NCBI GenBank assembly: GCA_018267095.1
Contig: JAFDZC010000006.1
Span: 310,001 to 374,000 of the forward strand
Direction: 5' to 3'
Length of the DNA stretch: 64,000 bases
DNA from: Bacteroidota bacterium
GTDB taxonomy: Bacteria > Bacteroidota > Bacteroidia > Flavobacteriales > Flavobacteriaceae
Position 1 is the stretch's first letter, and every line of letters begins with the position of its first letter. Made by a program: the position numbers and the translations under genes. Positions 24,504 to 33,012 of this stretch are shown in pieces. Below the pieces are notes generated by a model. The model did not search any database, was not told the DNA's origin, and saw nothing but the letters and a program-made list of their open reading frames with translations.

Positions 24504-27500
24504 CTACTCATTCACAATCACCCATTCGCCAGAAGTAATCATGCTTTCGGCTTTTTTGTATTTCATGGTTTCGGTTTTGCCGCTTAGAATGTGTTTGATG
24601 GTCACATTGTCGTTGCGATTGATTTTGGGCATTTCGCGCACAACGGTTTCAACCACTTGTCTTTGCTGGGTTTGACCGGCTTCGCGATTTTGTTGCGCCA
24701 ACTCATCACTGTTTGGGATTTCGTCTTTGCTTGTGGTATAGTTTTCTTTGACTTTCACCTCACGCGCTTCTTGAATGGCCGGTGCGTTTTGTTGCGGTAA
24801 ATCGCCTTTGAACAAGAACGAAATCACTTCTTTATTCACACCGTTGATCATTGAACTAAACAAATTATACGCTTCAAATTTGTAAATCAAAAGTGGGTCT
24901 TTTTGCTCGTGAACCGCCAATTGAACCGATTGTTTGAGCTCGTCCATTTTGCGCAAGTGCTTTTTCCAAGCTTCGTCAATAATGGCCAAAGTGATGTTTT
25001 TCTCAAAATCGGTCACCAATTGTTTTCCTTGGGTTTCGTAGGCTTTTTTGAGATCGGTAATGACATTGAGCGATTTGATTCCATCGGTAAACGGTATGAT
25101 GATGCGCTCAAAATGATTGTTCGGATCTTCGTATACGTTTTTGATGACCGGCAAAGCTTCACGGGCGCTTCTTTCAGTTTTCTCGGCGTAGAATTCCATG
25201 GCCGCCTTGTAGATTTTACCGGCAATTTCCATCGAAGACATTCTTTCGAATTCGCTTTCGCTGACCGGAGAAGTAATCGAGAAGTAGCGGATGAGTTCGA
25301 ATTCAAAATTCTTGAAATCGTTCATGGCTTTGTTGCTTTCGGCAATGACCTCGGCGGTATCGTAAATCATGTTGGCGATGTCCACTTTCAAACGTTCTCC
25401 TTCTAAGGCGTGACGACGACGTTTGTAAACGACTTCGCGTTGTGAGTTCATGACATCATCGTATTCCAAAAGTCTTTTGCGAACACCAAAGTTGTTTTCT
25501 TCTACTTTTTTCTGTGCGCGCTCAATGGATTTGGTCATCATGGAATGCTGGATGACTTCGCCTTCTTTAAGACCCATTCTGTCCATGAGTTTGGCGACTC
25601 TTTCTGAACCGAACAAACGCATTAAGTTGTCTTCGAGCGATACATAAAACTGTGAACTTCCCACATCACCTTGACGACCGGCGCGACCGCGCAACTGACG
25701 GTCTACACGACGTGAATCGTGTCTTTCGGTTCCGATGATGGCCAAACCTCCGGCTTCTTTAACCTCTGGAGTTAGTTTGATGTCGGTTCCACGACCGGCC
25801 ATGTTGGTGGCAATGGTTACGACGCCCGGTTTTCCGGCTTCAGCTACAATGTCGGCTTCTTTTTTGTGCAATTTTGCGTTGAGTACGTTGTGTTGTACGT
25901 TGCGCATTTTGAGCATACGACTGAGCAACTCTGAAATTTCCACCGAAGTTGTACCAATCAACACCGGACGACCTGCTTGTGAAAGTTGCGTGACATCTTC
26001 AATGACCGCATTGAATTTTTCACGCGTGGTTTTGTAAATCAAATCTTCTTTGTCAATGCGCGCCATCGGGCGGTTGGTTGGAATTTCAACCACATCGAGT
26101 TTATAGATTTCCCAGAATTCACCGGCTTCGGTCACTGCAGTTCCCGTCATACCCGCGAGTTTGTTGTACATTCTAAAATAGTTCTGCAAGGTAATCGTCG
26201 CAAAAGTTTGGGTAGCAGCTTCGATTTTTACATTTTCTTTGGCCTCAATCGCTTGGTGCAATCCGTCAGAATATCGACGTCCGTCCATGATACGACCGGT
26301 TTGTTCGTCTACGATGAGGATTTTGTTGTCCATAATCACATATTCAACATCTTTTTCAAACAAAGCATAAGCTTTCAACAACTGCGTTAAGGTGTGAATA
26401 CGCTCGCTTTTTACCGAAAAATCTTGGAACAATCTTTCTTTTTCTTCGGCCTCTTTGTCTTTCTCTAGATTTTGTTTTTCAATGCGCGCAATTTCGGTTC
26501 CGATATCCGGCAATAAGAAGAAGTTTTCGTCGGTATCAGATGAGAGGAATTTAATTCCGTTGTCCGTGAGTTCGACTTGGTTGTTTTTTTCTTCAATAAC
26601 AAAATACAAAGCTTCGTCCACTTTAGGCATTTCACGGTTGTTGTCTTGCATGTAGTGATTTTCGGTTTTTTGCAAGAGTTGTTTGATGCCTTCTTCACTG
26701 AGGAATTTAATGAGCGCTTTGTTTTTCGGAAGCGCACGGTACGCACGCAATAAGTTGAATCCGCCGTCTTTGGTGTTGCCTTCTTTAATCAGACGTTTGG
26801 CTTCAATCAAGAAATTATTGGCTACTTGGCGTTGCATGTTGACCAAGTTTTCAATCTTAGGTTTGAGTTCGTTGAATTCATGGCGATCGCCTTGCGGAAC
26901 CGGACCTGAAATAATGAGTGGTGTTCTGGCATCGTCAATCAAAACCGAATCGACCTCGTCGACAATCGCATAGTTGTGTTTGCGTTGCACCAAATCATCC
27001 GGGGTATGCGCCATGTTGTCGCGCAAATAATCAAAGCCGAATTCGTTGTTGGTTCCGTAAGTAATATCGGCGTTGTATGCTTTTTTGCGTTCTTCAGAGT
27101 TGGGTTGATAATTGTCAATGCATTCAACAGTCAATCCGTGGAATTCAAATAAAGGTGCTTTCCATGCGCTGTCACGTTTGGCCAAATAATCATTCACAGT
27201 AACCAAGTGAACACCATTTCCGGTGAGTGCGTTCAAGTAGAGTGGAAGCGTCGCCACAAGGGTTTTACCTTCACCGGTTTGCATTTCAGAAATTTTACCG
27301 CTGTGCAAAACCATTCCGCCAATGAGCTGAACATCATAGTGAATCATGTCCCAAGTGATGTCTTTTCCGGCAGCGCTCCAACTATTAGCCCAAATCGATT
27401 GTTCGCCGTTGAGCGTAATGTAGGGTTTGGTTGCTGATAACTCGCGGTCAAGAGGCGTAGCTGTTACGGTAATACTTGTATTTTCTTTGAAGCGACGTGC

Positions 27501-27857
27501 GGTTTCTTTAACCACCGCAAAGGCTTCAGGAAGAATTTCATTTAAGGTTTTTTCAGAAATCTCATAGGCTTCTTTTTCGAGCGCGTCGATGCTGGCGTAG
27601 ATATCTTCGCGGGCATCGATGTCATCAATACCTTCAACTTCTTGCAAAAGCGCTTGGATTTTCGCGTCTTTCTCGGCGCGTGCTTGTTTGATTTTGGCTT
27701 TGAATTCGGTAGTTTTGGCTCTTAATTCATCGTGTGATAAACCGGCAAGAGTGGCTTCAAAAGCTTTGATTTTGGCAATGTTGCCCTGTAATGCTTTGAT
27801 GTCTTTTTCGGATTTATCGCCGACAAATATTTTAAGGATATTATTTAAAAAACTCAT
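24504..27857 (-). CDS. secA: Preprotein translocase ATPase SecA
   Basis: A 1117-residue motor that drives proteins through SecYEG. Walker A is MQTGEGKT (192-199), and 'DEVDSVLIDDARTPLIISG' is the DEAD-type Walker B. The preprotein-binding and second nucleotide domains are complete ('GRGTDIKLTPEV', 'RQLRGRAGRQGD'). It is about 215 residues longer than E. coli SecA (901), with extra sequence at about 55-105 and in the 330-480 region. The C-terminus (TIKHILSGKTETMKYKKAES...) replaces the usual zinc-binding CxCxSGxxxxHC tail. ATG 27857 gives the standard 'MSFLNNILKIFVGDKSEKD'. It is last in a minus-strand run. Confidence 0.97.
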   Translation of the reverse strand: MSFLNNILKIFVGDKSEKDIKALQGNIAKIKAFEATLAGLSHDELRAKTTEFKAKIKQARAEKDAKIQALLQEVEGIDDIDAREDIYASIDALEKEAYEISEKTLNEILPEAFAVVKETARRFKENTSITVTATPLDRELSATKPYITLNGEQSIWANSWSAAGKDITWDMIHYDVQLIGGMVLHSGKISEMQTGEGKTLVATLPLYLNALTGNGVHLVTVNDYLAKRDSAWKAPLFEFHGLTVECIDNYQPNSEERKKAYNADITYGTNNEFGFDYLRDNMAHTPDDLVQRKHNYAIVDEVDSVLIDDARTPLIISGPVPQGDRHEFNELKPKIENLVNMQRQVANNFLIEAKRLIKEGNTKDGGFNLLRAYRALPKNKALIKFLSEEGIKQLLQKTENHYMQDNNREMPKVDEALYFVIEEKNNQVELTDNGIKFLSSDTDENFFLLPDIGTEIARIEKQNLEKDKEAEEKERLFQDFSVKSERIHTLTQLLKAYALFEKDVEYVIMDNKILIVDEQTGRIMDGRRYSDGLHQAIEAKENVKIEAATQTFATITLQNYFRMYNKLAGMTGTAVTEAGEFWEIYKLDVVEIPTNRPMARIDKEDLIYKTTREKFNAVIEDVTQLSQAGRPVLIGTTSVEISELLSRMLKMRNVQHNVLNAKLHKKEADIVAEAGKPGVVTIATNMAGRGTDIKLTPEVKEAGGLAIIGTERHDSRRVDRQLRGRAGRQGDVGSSQFYVSLEDNLMRLFGSERVAKLMDRMGLKEGEVIQHSMMTKSIERAQKKVEENNFGVRKRLLEYDDVMNSQREVVYKRRRHALEGERLKVDIANMIYDTAEVIAESNKAMNDFKNFEFELIRYFSITSPVSESEFERMSSMEIAGKIYKAAMEFYAEKTERSAREALPVIKNVYEDPNNHFERIIIPFTDGIKSLNVITDLKKAYETQGKQLVTDFEKNITLAIIDEAWKKHLRKMDELKQSVQLAVHEQKDPLLIYKFEAYNLFSSMINGVNKEVISFLFKGDLPQQNAPAIQEAREVKVKENYTTSKDEIPNSDELAQQNREAGQTQQRQVVETVVREMPKINRNDNVTIKHILSGKTETMKYKKAESMITSGEWVIVNE

Positions 27858-27892
27858 GATAAGTATATGATTTCTGATTTATATAAGGTGCG

Positions 27893-27900
27893 CAAATTTA
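27893..27900 (-). promoter_or_regulatory. Candidate -7 box for secA
   Basis: TAAATTTG on the minus strand, 36 nt before the secA ATG. No TTG at the expected -33 spacing was seen, so this is a half-match. Confidence 0.3.
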
Positions 27901-27950
27901 AACAAAAAAAAAGCCTCATAAGAGACTTTTCTGTGGGTTTTATTATTTTT

Positions 27951-28172
27951 TTAATATTCATCCTCGTTCCAAAGATAGTCTTCGTCCGTTGGATAATCGG
28001 GCCAAATTTCTTCCATTGATTCGTATATTTCGCCTTCATCTTCTATGGATTGAAGATTTTCAACCACTTCTAACGGAGCTCCGGCTCTAATCGCATAATC
28101 AATCAACTCGTCTTTGGTCGCAGGCCAAGGCGCATCACTTAAATACGATGCCAATTCTAAGGTCCAGTACAT
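27951..28172 (-). CDS. DUF2795 domain protein
   Basis: A 73-residue acidic protein starting 'MYWTLELASYLSDAPWPATKDELIDYAIRAGAPLEV', the DUF2795 pattern (a helical domain of unknown function). The C-terminal half is rich in E/D/Y/W (SMEEIWPDYPTDEDYLWNEDEY). I chose ATG 28172 over the in-frame ATG at 28199 because the family begins at MYW. It lies 93 bp upstream of secA on the same strand. A weak hairpin at about 27905-27930 (AAAAG..CTC/GAG..CTTTT) separates them. Confidence 0.8.
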   Translation of the reverse strand: MYWTLELASYLSDAPWPATKDELIDYAIRAGAPLEVVENLQSIEDEGEIYESMEEIWPDYPTDEDYLWNEDEY

Positions 28173-28312
28173 CTTCTTACGGTTTTTAGTTTGATGCAAA
28201 AATAATTTTTTTACTCAAAAAGTCAAGTAAATTCTCGTTTATTTTAAAAAAAGTTAAGAACGTCTCCGAAGCCTTGTCATTTCTGGCTTGAGGCGTGGAT
28301 GACTGTTCAAGT

Positions 28313-28882
28313 TTACTTGCGCGGAATCCATTTGACCTCGTCGGCTTTGAGGTCAAAGGCCAACTTTCGTGCCAACACAAAAAGGTAGTCAGAAAGTCGG
28401 TTTAAGTACTTCAAAGCGATGGGTGCCACCGGTTCTTGATGACTCAAATGAACCGATAAACGCTCGGCACGACGGCATACACAGCGCGCTATATGACAAT
28501 ATGACACCGTAGTATGTCCGCCGGGCAGCACAAAGTGTGTCATGGGCGGCAAATGGCTTTCCATGTTGTCGATTTCAGTTTCGAGCAAATTAATGTCCGA
28601 TTCTTCAATACCGAGCTTTTGCAAACGCGGTTGTCCGTTTTTGAGGGTTTCTTTCTCGGGCGGAGTGGCCAAAATAGCGCCAATCGTAAAAAGGCGGTCT
28701 TGAACTTCGATAAGGATGTTTTTGTAATGCGCATCAATTTGTTGATCGCGGATAAGCCCGATGTAGGAGTTGAGTTCGTCAACGGTTCCGTAGCTTTCAA
28801 TGCGGATGTGGTCTTTGCTTACGCGGGTTCCGCCAAAAAGTGCTGTAGTTCCGGCATCACCGGTTTTGGTATATACTTTCAT
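28313..28882 (-). CDS. pduO: Corrinoid (cob(I)alamin) adenosyltransferase, PduO type
   Basis: A 189-residue enzyme that transfers adenosyl from ATP to cob(I)alamin, making the coenzyme B12 needed by methylmalonyl-CoA mutase. The N-terminal ATP site 'TKTGDAGTTALFGGTRVSKD' and the conserved 'RVECRRAERLS'-type block (here ARCVCRRAERLSVHL) are clear, followed by 'YLNRLSDYLFVLARKLA'. The 'VLPGGH' turn is also present. It links functionally with meaB (18333) and the carboxylase operon (56606). A TATCTTTG box lies 23 nt upstream of the ATG. Confidence 0.93.
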   Translation of the reverse strand: MKVYTKTGDAGTTALFGGTRVSKDHIRIESYGTVDELNSYIGLIRDQQIDAHYKNILIEVQDRLFTIGAILATPPEKETLKNGQPRLQKLGIEESDINLLETEIDNMESHLPPMTHFVLPGGHTTVSYCHIARCVCRRAERLSVHLSHQEPVAPIALKYLNRLSDYLFVLARKLAFDLKADEVKWIPRK

Positions 28883-28904
28883 GAGGATTGCATTAATGTT
28901 GCTT

Positions 28905-28912
28905 CAAAGATA
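28905..28912 (-). promoter_or_regulatory. Candidate -7 box for the adenosyltransferase gene
   Basis: Perfect TATCTTTG on the minus strand. The expected -33 TTG is absent; upstream lie nonamer repeats instead. Confidence 0.4.
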
Positions 28913-28933
28913 TTGGATAAAAGTTTAAAAAAA

Positions 28934-28988
28934 GTTTAGGAAGTTTAGGAAGTTTAGAAGGTTTAGGAAGTTTAAAAAGTTTAGTTAG
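28934..28988 (-). repeat. GTTTAGNNN nonamer tandem array
   Basis: Six contiguous nonamers on the plus strand: GTTTAGGAA twice, GTTTAGAAG, GTTTAGGAA, GTTTAAAAA and GTTTAGTTA. As with the octamer arrays, the first positions are fixed and the last three vary. It lies just upstream of the -7 box of the minus-strand adenosyltransferase gene. It shares the 28883-29231 gap with a family B repeat; no gene was seen there. Confidence 0.7.
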
Positions 28989-29090
28989 TGCATTCTGTTT
29001 TACGAATTATTTCATCTCCAAATGGTCTTCTGTCTTAAAGCGAAGCGGTCCAAAGGCGCAGCCGTGTCTGTAGCGGAGCGTGTCTCAATT

Positions 29091-29184
29091 GCGTGAGGGA
29101 TGGTAGCGGTTAGCTCTGAGCTGCGAAGCGAAAGCGCAGCGGCGAGGACTAAAAGCGCACAGCCCGACCCGCAGGGGCACGCCC
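29091..29184 (-). repeat. Family B intergenic repeat, copy 2
   Basis: On the minus strand it starts GGGCGTGCCCCTGCGGGTCG and ends CCATCCCTCACGC, with internal arms around a 'CGCTTTCGCTTCGC' region. It closely matches the copy at 30793-30875. Confidence 0.8.
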
Positions 29185-29231
29185 ATAAAATAATAGCAAA
29201 CAATTGATTTTTTGATATGCGTAACCAACAA

Positions 29232-29918
29232 CTATTTGCTGGTGTCACTCTCAATCATACCGTCGCGCAAACGAATTACGCGGTTGGCATAAGCGGCAAT
29301 TTCTTCTTCGTGGGTGACCAAAATGACCGTATTGCCTTGGGCGTGAATTTCGCCAAAAAGTTTCATGATCTCAACCGAAGTTTTGCTGTCGAGGTTTCCG
29401 GTAGGTTCGTCGGCCAGAATAATTGAGGGCTTGTTGACCAAAGCGCGGGCAATAGCTACGCGTTGTCGTTGGCCGCCCGAGAGTTGGTTGGGTTGATGAT
29501 CCATGCGATCGGCAAGATTTACCTGAGTGAGCACTTCGGCTGCGCGCTCTTGGCGTTCAGCTTTTGAATGTCCGGCATAAATCATCGGAAGCGCCACATT
29601 GTTGAGTGCTGTGGTGCGCGGCAACAAATTAAAAGTTTGAAAAACAAAACCGATTTCTTTGTTGCGGATATCGGCCAACTCGTCGTCGTGCATTTGGCTG
29701 ACGTCTTTGTTGTTCAAAATATACGTTCCCGAAGTCGGAGTATCCAGGCAACCCAAAATATTCATCAAGGTTGATTTGCCCGAACCCGACGGGCCCATGA
29801 GCGCTACATATTCGCCTTTGTTGATTTCAAGATCGATGCCTTTGAGTACGTATACGGTTTCGTGACCGAGTTCGAAGTTGCGAATGATTTTGCTGATCTT
29901 GATAAGCGGATTTGCCAT
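29232..29918 (-). CDS. ABC transporter ATP-binding protein, LolD/MacB type
   Basis: A 228-residue ATPase. Walker A is GPSGSGKST (about 42-50), the Q-loop region is '[23 protein letters not shown]', the signature is LSGGQRQR and Walker B is [12 protein letters not shown]. This is the type VII (mechanotransmission) family of LolD, MacB and FtsE, which work with FtsX-like permeases. No permease gene is adjacent, so it must pair with one elsewhere. Lipoprotein release, peptide export and division are all possible. It is followed by a family B repeat. Confidence 0.9.
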   Translation of the reverse strand: MANPLIKISKIIRNFELGHETVYVLKGIDLEINKGEYVALMGPSGSGKSTLMNILGCLDTPTSGTYILNNKDVSQMHDDELADIRNKEIGFVFQTFNLLPRTTALNNVALPMIYAGHSKAERQERAAEVLTQVNLADRMDHQPNQLSGGQRQRVAIARALVNKPSIILADEPTGNLDSKTSVEIMKLFGEIHAQGNTVILVTHEEEIAAYANRVIRLRDGMIESDTSK

Positions 29919-29999
29919 GATAAAAATTTGAAGCTAAAATTAGTAAATTCTACGATTAAACAACGCTCGTTAGTAGCTCAAATGCTTGCGATTGTTACA

Positions 30000-30791
30000 T
30001 CACACCCGAATGGTAAAATGTTCTTTGGGTTGTTCGCGTCTAAAAAACACGATGCCCCATGAAAAAGTATCGATGCTCACGCTTACTTTCGGATGGTTTT
30101 TAATGACTTCCCAAGCCGCTTCCATATCGGCCGACCAATGAATGTCGTCAAAAATCCAAACCGAATCATTTTGCGCCGTAGGTAAAAGCCATTCAAAATA
30201 CTGCAGAGTCGCTGCTTTGGAATGGTTTCCGTCAAAATAAATCAGTTGATAGTGGCCTGTTGTGGCTCGGCGGTTTTTGAAATAATCTGAAAACTCAGTC
30301 ACTTCTGTATGAATATTTTTAAGCTCGAATTGCTCAAAATATTCTTGCGCGATTTGAGCCGTTTGCGCACAACCTTCGAGCGTGGTGATTTTAGCTTTAG
30401 GACTTCCGACCGAAAGCGCCGAAGTCGCCAATCCGACCGAGGTGCCGATTTCTAAAATATGCTCCGGCGCAAAATACTGCGTCATTCTGCACAACAACTC
30501 CGCGCGTTTGCTTGTGATGCCGGCGTTTTGGGCAATAGCGTTTACCTTGCGGATGTTCGATTGAAACACGCGCGATCCGGCGCCAAAATCAGTTACTTCA
30601 ATCGTGTTATTGTTGTTGTGCAATGCTTTTCGGTACTGATTCAAAACCGCATATTCGGGTTTGCTTTTGCGGTCATAAAAACAACGTGTCACCAACTTGA
30701 ACACAAACGGCGAGTGCACGGCATGTTCGTTTTTTGAAAGCCATAAAAACCGAAAATAAGCTTTGATTAAATACCACATTTTATTGTTCAT
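30000..30791 (-). CDS. Class I SAM-dependent methyltransferase
   Basis: A 263-residue enzyme. Motif I 'ILEIGTSVGLATSALSVG' binds SAM; 'ITTLEGCAQTAQIAQEYFE' is motif II; 'YQLIYFDGNHSKAATLQYFEWLLP' resembles O-methyltransferase motif IV. The N-terminal 'SKNEHAVHSPFVFKLVT' is a signature of a Bacteroidota subfamily of unknown substrate. The start may be ATG 30791 or ATG 30779 (MWYLIKAYFR); the first sits at the edge of a family B repeat. It lies 106 bp downstream of the ABC-F gene and 81 bp upstream of the LolD-like gene, in the same direction. Confidence 0.85.
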   Translation of the reverse strand: MNNKMWYLIKAYFRFLWLSKNEHAVHSPFVFKLVTRCFYDRKSKPEYAVLNQYRKALHNNNNTIEVTDFGAGSRVFQSNIRKVNAIAQNAGITSKRAELLCRMTQYFAPEHILEIGTSVGLATSALSVGSPKAKITTLEGCAQTAQIAQEYFEQFELKNIHTEVTEFSDYFKNRRATTGHYQLIYFDGNHSKAATLQYFEWLLPTAQNDSVWIFDDIHWSADMEAAWEVIKNHPKVSVSIDTFSWGIVFFRREQPKEHFTIRV

Positions 30792-30792
30792 T

Positions 30793-30875
30793 GGGCGTGC
30801 CCCTGCGGGTCAGGCTGTTCGCTATTAGTCCTCGTCGCTGCGCGTCTGCGGGCTAACCGCTGCCATCCTTCACGC
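30793..30875 (+). repeat. Family B intergenic repeat, copy 3
   Basis: GGGCGTGCCCCTGCGGGTCA to GCTGCCATCCTTCACGC. It begins 2 bp from the start codon of the methyltransferase gene and ends 23 bp from the ABC-F stop, so it would be the transcribed spacer if the two are co-transcribed. Confidence 0.8.
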
Positions 30876-30897
30876 AGAAGCGTCGCTGACCGAAAGT

Positions 30898-32757
30898 TTA
30901 AGCTTCCATTTTGGCGCTGAGTTCAAACCAGCGTTCTTCTTTTTCTTCGAGCAACTGAATGATTTTCTGCAATTCTACCGCTTTGTCCTGAATTTGTTCA
31001 GGCGCGATGCTGCCATCGGCAAATTGCTGTTCCATTTGTTTTTTGTTGTATTCTAAATCTTTGAGTTCGCGCTCAATTTTCTGAAATTCCTTTTGCTCGG
31101 CAAAGGTCAAACCTTGCTTGATTTGCTTTTCTTTCCAGTTGTTTTTTTCTTTTGGAGCGTCGTTTTTTTCGGGTTCGGCGCTGTCTTCGTACACTCTGAA
31201 ATCTGAATAATTCCCCGGGAAATCTTCGACTTCGCCTTCGCCTCTGAATACAAACAAATGGTCGACAATCTTGTCCATAAAATAGCGGTCGTGCGACACT
31301 ACGAGCAAACAACCCGGATAATCGAGCAAGAAGTTTTCGAGCACGTTGAGCGTCACAATATCTAAATCGTTGGTGGGCTCATCCAAAATCAAAAAGTTCG
31401 GATTCTGAATCAAAACCGTACACAAATACAAGCGTTTAAGTTCGCCACCGCTGAGTTTTTCTACATAATCGTGCTGTTTTTTTCGGTCAAACAAAAAGCG
31501 CTCAAGCAAGCCGCCGGCCGAAATGGTTCTGCCTTTGGTGAGCGGAATATATTCGCCAAATTCTTTGATCACATCAATCACCTTTTGCTCGGGTTTTGGA
31601 TGGATGCCGCTTTGGGTGTAATAGCCAATTTTAATGGTATCGCCAATGACCACTTTACCCGAATCGGGCGTGATGGTTTGGGTCAAGATGTTCAAAAACG
31701 TTGACTTTCCGGTGCCGTTCTTGCCAATAATGCCAATGCGTTCACTGCGGTTAAAAGTATAATCAAAACCATTCAGAATTACTTTGTCGTTGAATTTCTT
31801 ACTCACTTTGTGCAACTCAACCACTTTGCTGCCCATGCGCTCCATATTGATTTCAAGTTCAATCACATGGTCTTTACGTCGAGCATGCGCTTTTTCTTTG
31901 ATCACGTAAAAATCATCAATCCGCGATTTTGATTTGGTCGTGCGCGCTTTGGGCTGGCGACGCATCCAATCGAGTTCTTTGACAAATAAGTTTTTGGCTT
32001 TTTCAACCGAGGCCATTTCGCTGGCAATGCGCTCTTCTTTTTTCTGTAAATAATACGAATAATTTCCTCGGTATGAATACAGTTTGCCGTGGTCAAGTTC
32101 AATGATTTCATTACAAACACGCTCCAGAAAAAATCGATCGTGCGTGACCATAAAAAGGGTCATATTCTCTTTGGCAAAATAATTTTCTAACCATTCAATC
32201 ATTTCTAAATCCAAATGATTGGTTGGCTCGTCTAAAATCAGTAAATCCGGCCGATTGATCAGTATAATGGCCAAGGCCAAACGCTTTTTTTGTCCGCCAG
32301 ATAAACTTTTGACTTTGAGTTTTAAATCGTCAAGTTTGAGCTTGAACAAAATTTGTTTGTATTGCGTTTCAAAATCCCAGGCGTTGTGGCGTTCCATGTT
32401 TTCAAAAGCTTTTTGGTAAGCTTCTTCATCTTCAGGGTTTTCAAGTGCTTTTTCGTATTGTTCGATGACTTTTAAAATGTCGTTATCACTGGCAAAAATG
32501 CTTTCTTCTATGGTAAGTTCAGGTTGCAAATTGGGCTCTTGCGACAAAAATGCCATTTTGATGTCTTTACGAACAATCACTTGTCCGGTGTCGGGCGCAT
32601 CTTCGCCGGTCATGATTTTTAAAATCGAGGTTTTTCCGGTGCCGTTTTTGGCAACAAAAGCAATCTTTTGATCTTTGTTGATGCCAAACGAAAGATTGTC
32701 AAACAAGGTGCGTTCGCCGTATGATTTTGAGATATTTTCAACCGTGAGGTAATTCAT
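30898..32757 (-). CDS. ABC-F family ATPase (Uup-like)
   Basis: A 619-residue soluble protein with two ABC domains, a linker and a C-terminal coiled coil (about 545-619, 'EFQKIERELKDLEYNKKQMEQQ'), the layout of Uup. The first Walker A is AKNGTGKTS, with Ala in place of the usual first Gly; the second is GKNGTGKST. Signatures are LSGGQKKR and LSGGELKR, and both DEPTNHLD/DEPTNDLD Walker B ends are intact. I chose ATG 32757 (MNYLTVENISKSYG) over an in-frame TTG at 32769. It is expected to act on translating or stalled ribosomes or branched DNA (Uup precedent). Confidence 0.92.
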   Translation of the reverse strand: MNYLTVENISKSYGERTLFDNLSFGINKDQKIAFVAKNGTGKTSILKIMTGEDAPDTGQVIVRKDIKMAFLSQEPNLQPELTIEESIFASDNDILKVIEQYEKALENPEDEEAYQKAFENMERHNAWDFETQYKQILFKLKLDDLKLKVKSLSGGQKKRLALAIILINRPDLLILDEPTNHLDLEMIEWLENYFAKENMTLFMVTHDRFFLERVCNEIIELDHGKLYSYRGNYSYYLQKKEERIASEMASVEKAKNLFVKELDWMRRQPKARTTKSKSRIDDFYVIKEKAHARRKDHVIELEINMERMGSKVVELHKVSKKFNDKVILNGFDYTFNRSERIGIIGKNGTGKSTFLNILTQTITPDSGKVVIGDTIKIGYYTQSGIHPKPEQKVIDVIKEFGEYIPLTKGRTISAGGLLERFLFDRKKQHDYVEKLSGGELKRLYLCTVLIQNPNFLILDEPTNDLDIVTLNVLENFLLDYPGCLLVVSHDRYFMDKIVDHLFVFRGEGEVEDFPGNYSDFRVYEDSAEPEKNDAPKEKNNWKEKQIKQGLTFAEQKEFQKIERELKDLEYNKKQMEQQFADGSIAPEQIQDKAVELQKIIQLLEEKEERWFELSAKMEA

Positions 32758-32914
32758 TTTAAGAGTCAATTTGTCTTGTAGTCATTTGTTGGCAAAAATA
32801 CTCAGGCTGATTCATTGTAACAAGGTTTTAGAAAGGAATATAACCTTGAGGCAGTTGATATTCTTAATCAGAATTAAAACAAATGGTTTTTAATATATAT
32901 AACAAGCTTTGAAT

Positions 32915-32930
32915 CAATCATGTATGATTG
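32915..32930. promoter_or_regulatory. Perfect 7-bp inverted repeat upstream of GT2 gene
   Basis: CAATCAT-GT-ATGATTG, roughly 80-100 bp upstream of the glycosyltransferase start, in the 32758-33012 gap. Possible operator; no known regulator match. Confidence 0.25.
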
Positions 32931-33000
32931 TGTTTGATTGGAGGTTATGTCAAAAAGACAAAAATCTAATCGTGCTAAAACTCGCATAACAAAATTCCAT

Positions 33001-33008
33001 TATATTTG
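33001..33008 (+). promoter_or_regulatory. -7 box next to the GT2 start codon
   Basis: TATATTTG lies only 4 nt before the ATG at 33013, so transcription would start at or next to the start codon. No matching -33 TTG was seen. Confidence 0.4.
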
Positions 33009-33012
33009 CGCC

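Noticed and set aside
24373-24675. 100-codon open frame over a family A repeat and the secA end
   Set aside because: Starts in the repeat and continues antisense to secA; not protein-like.
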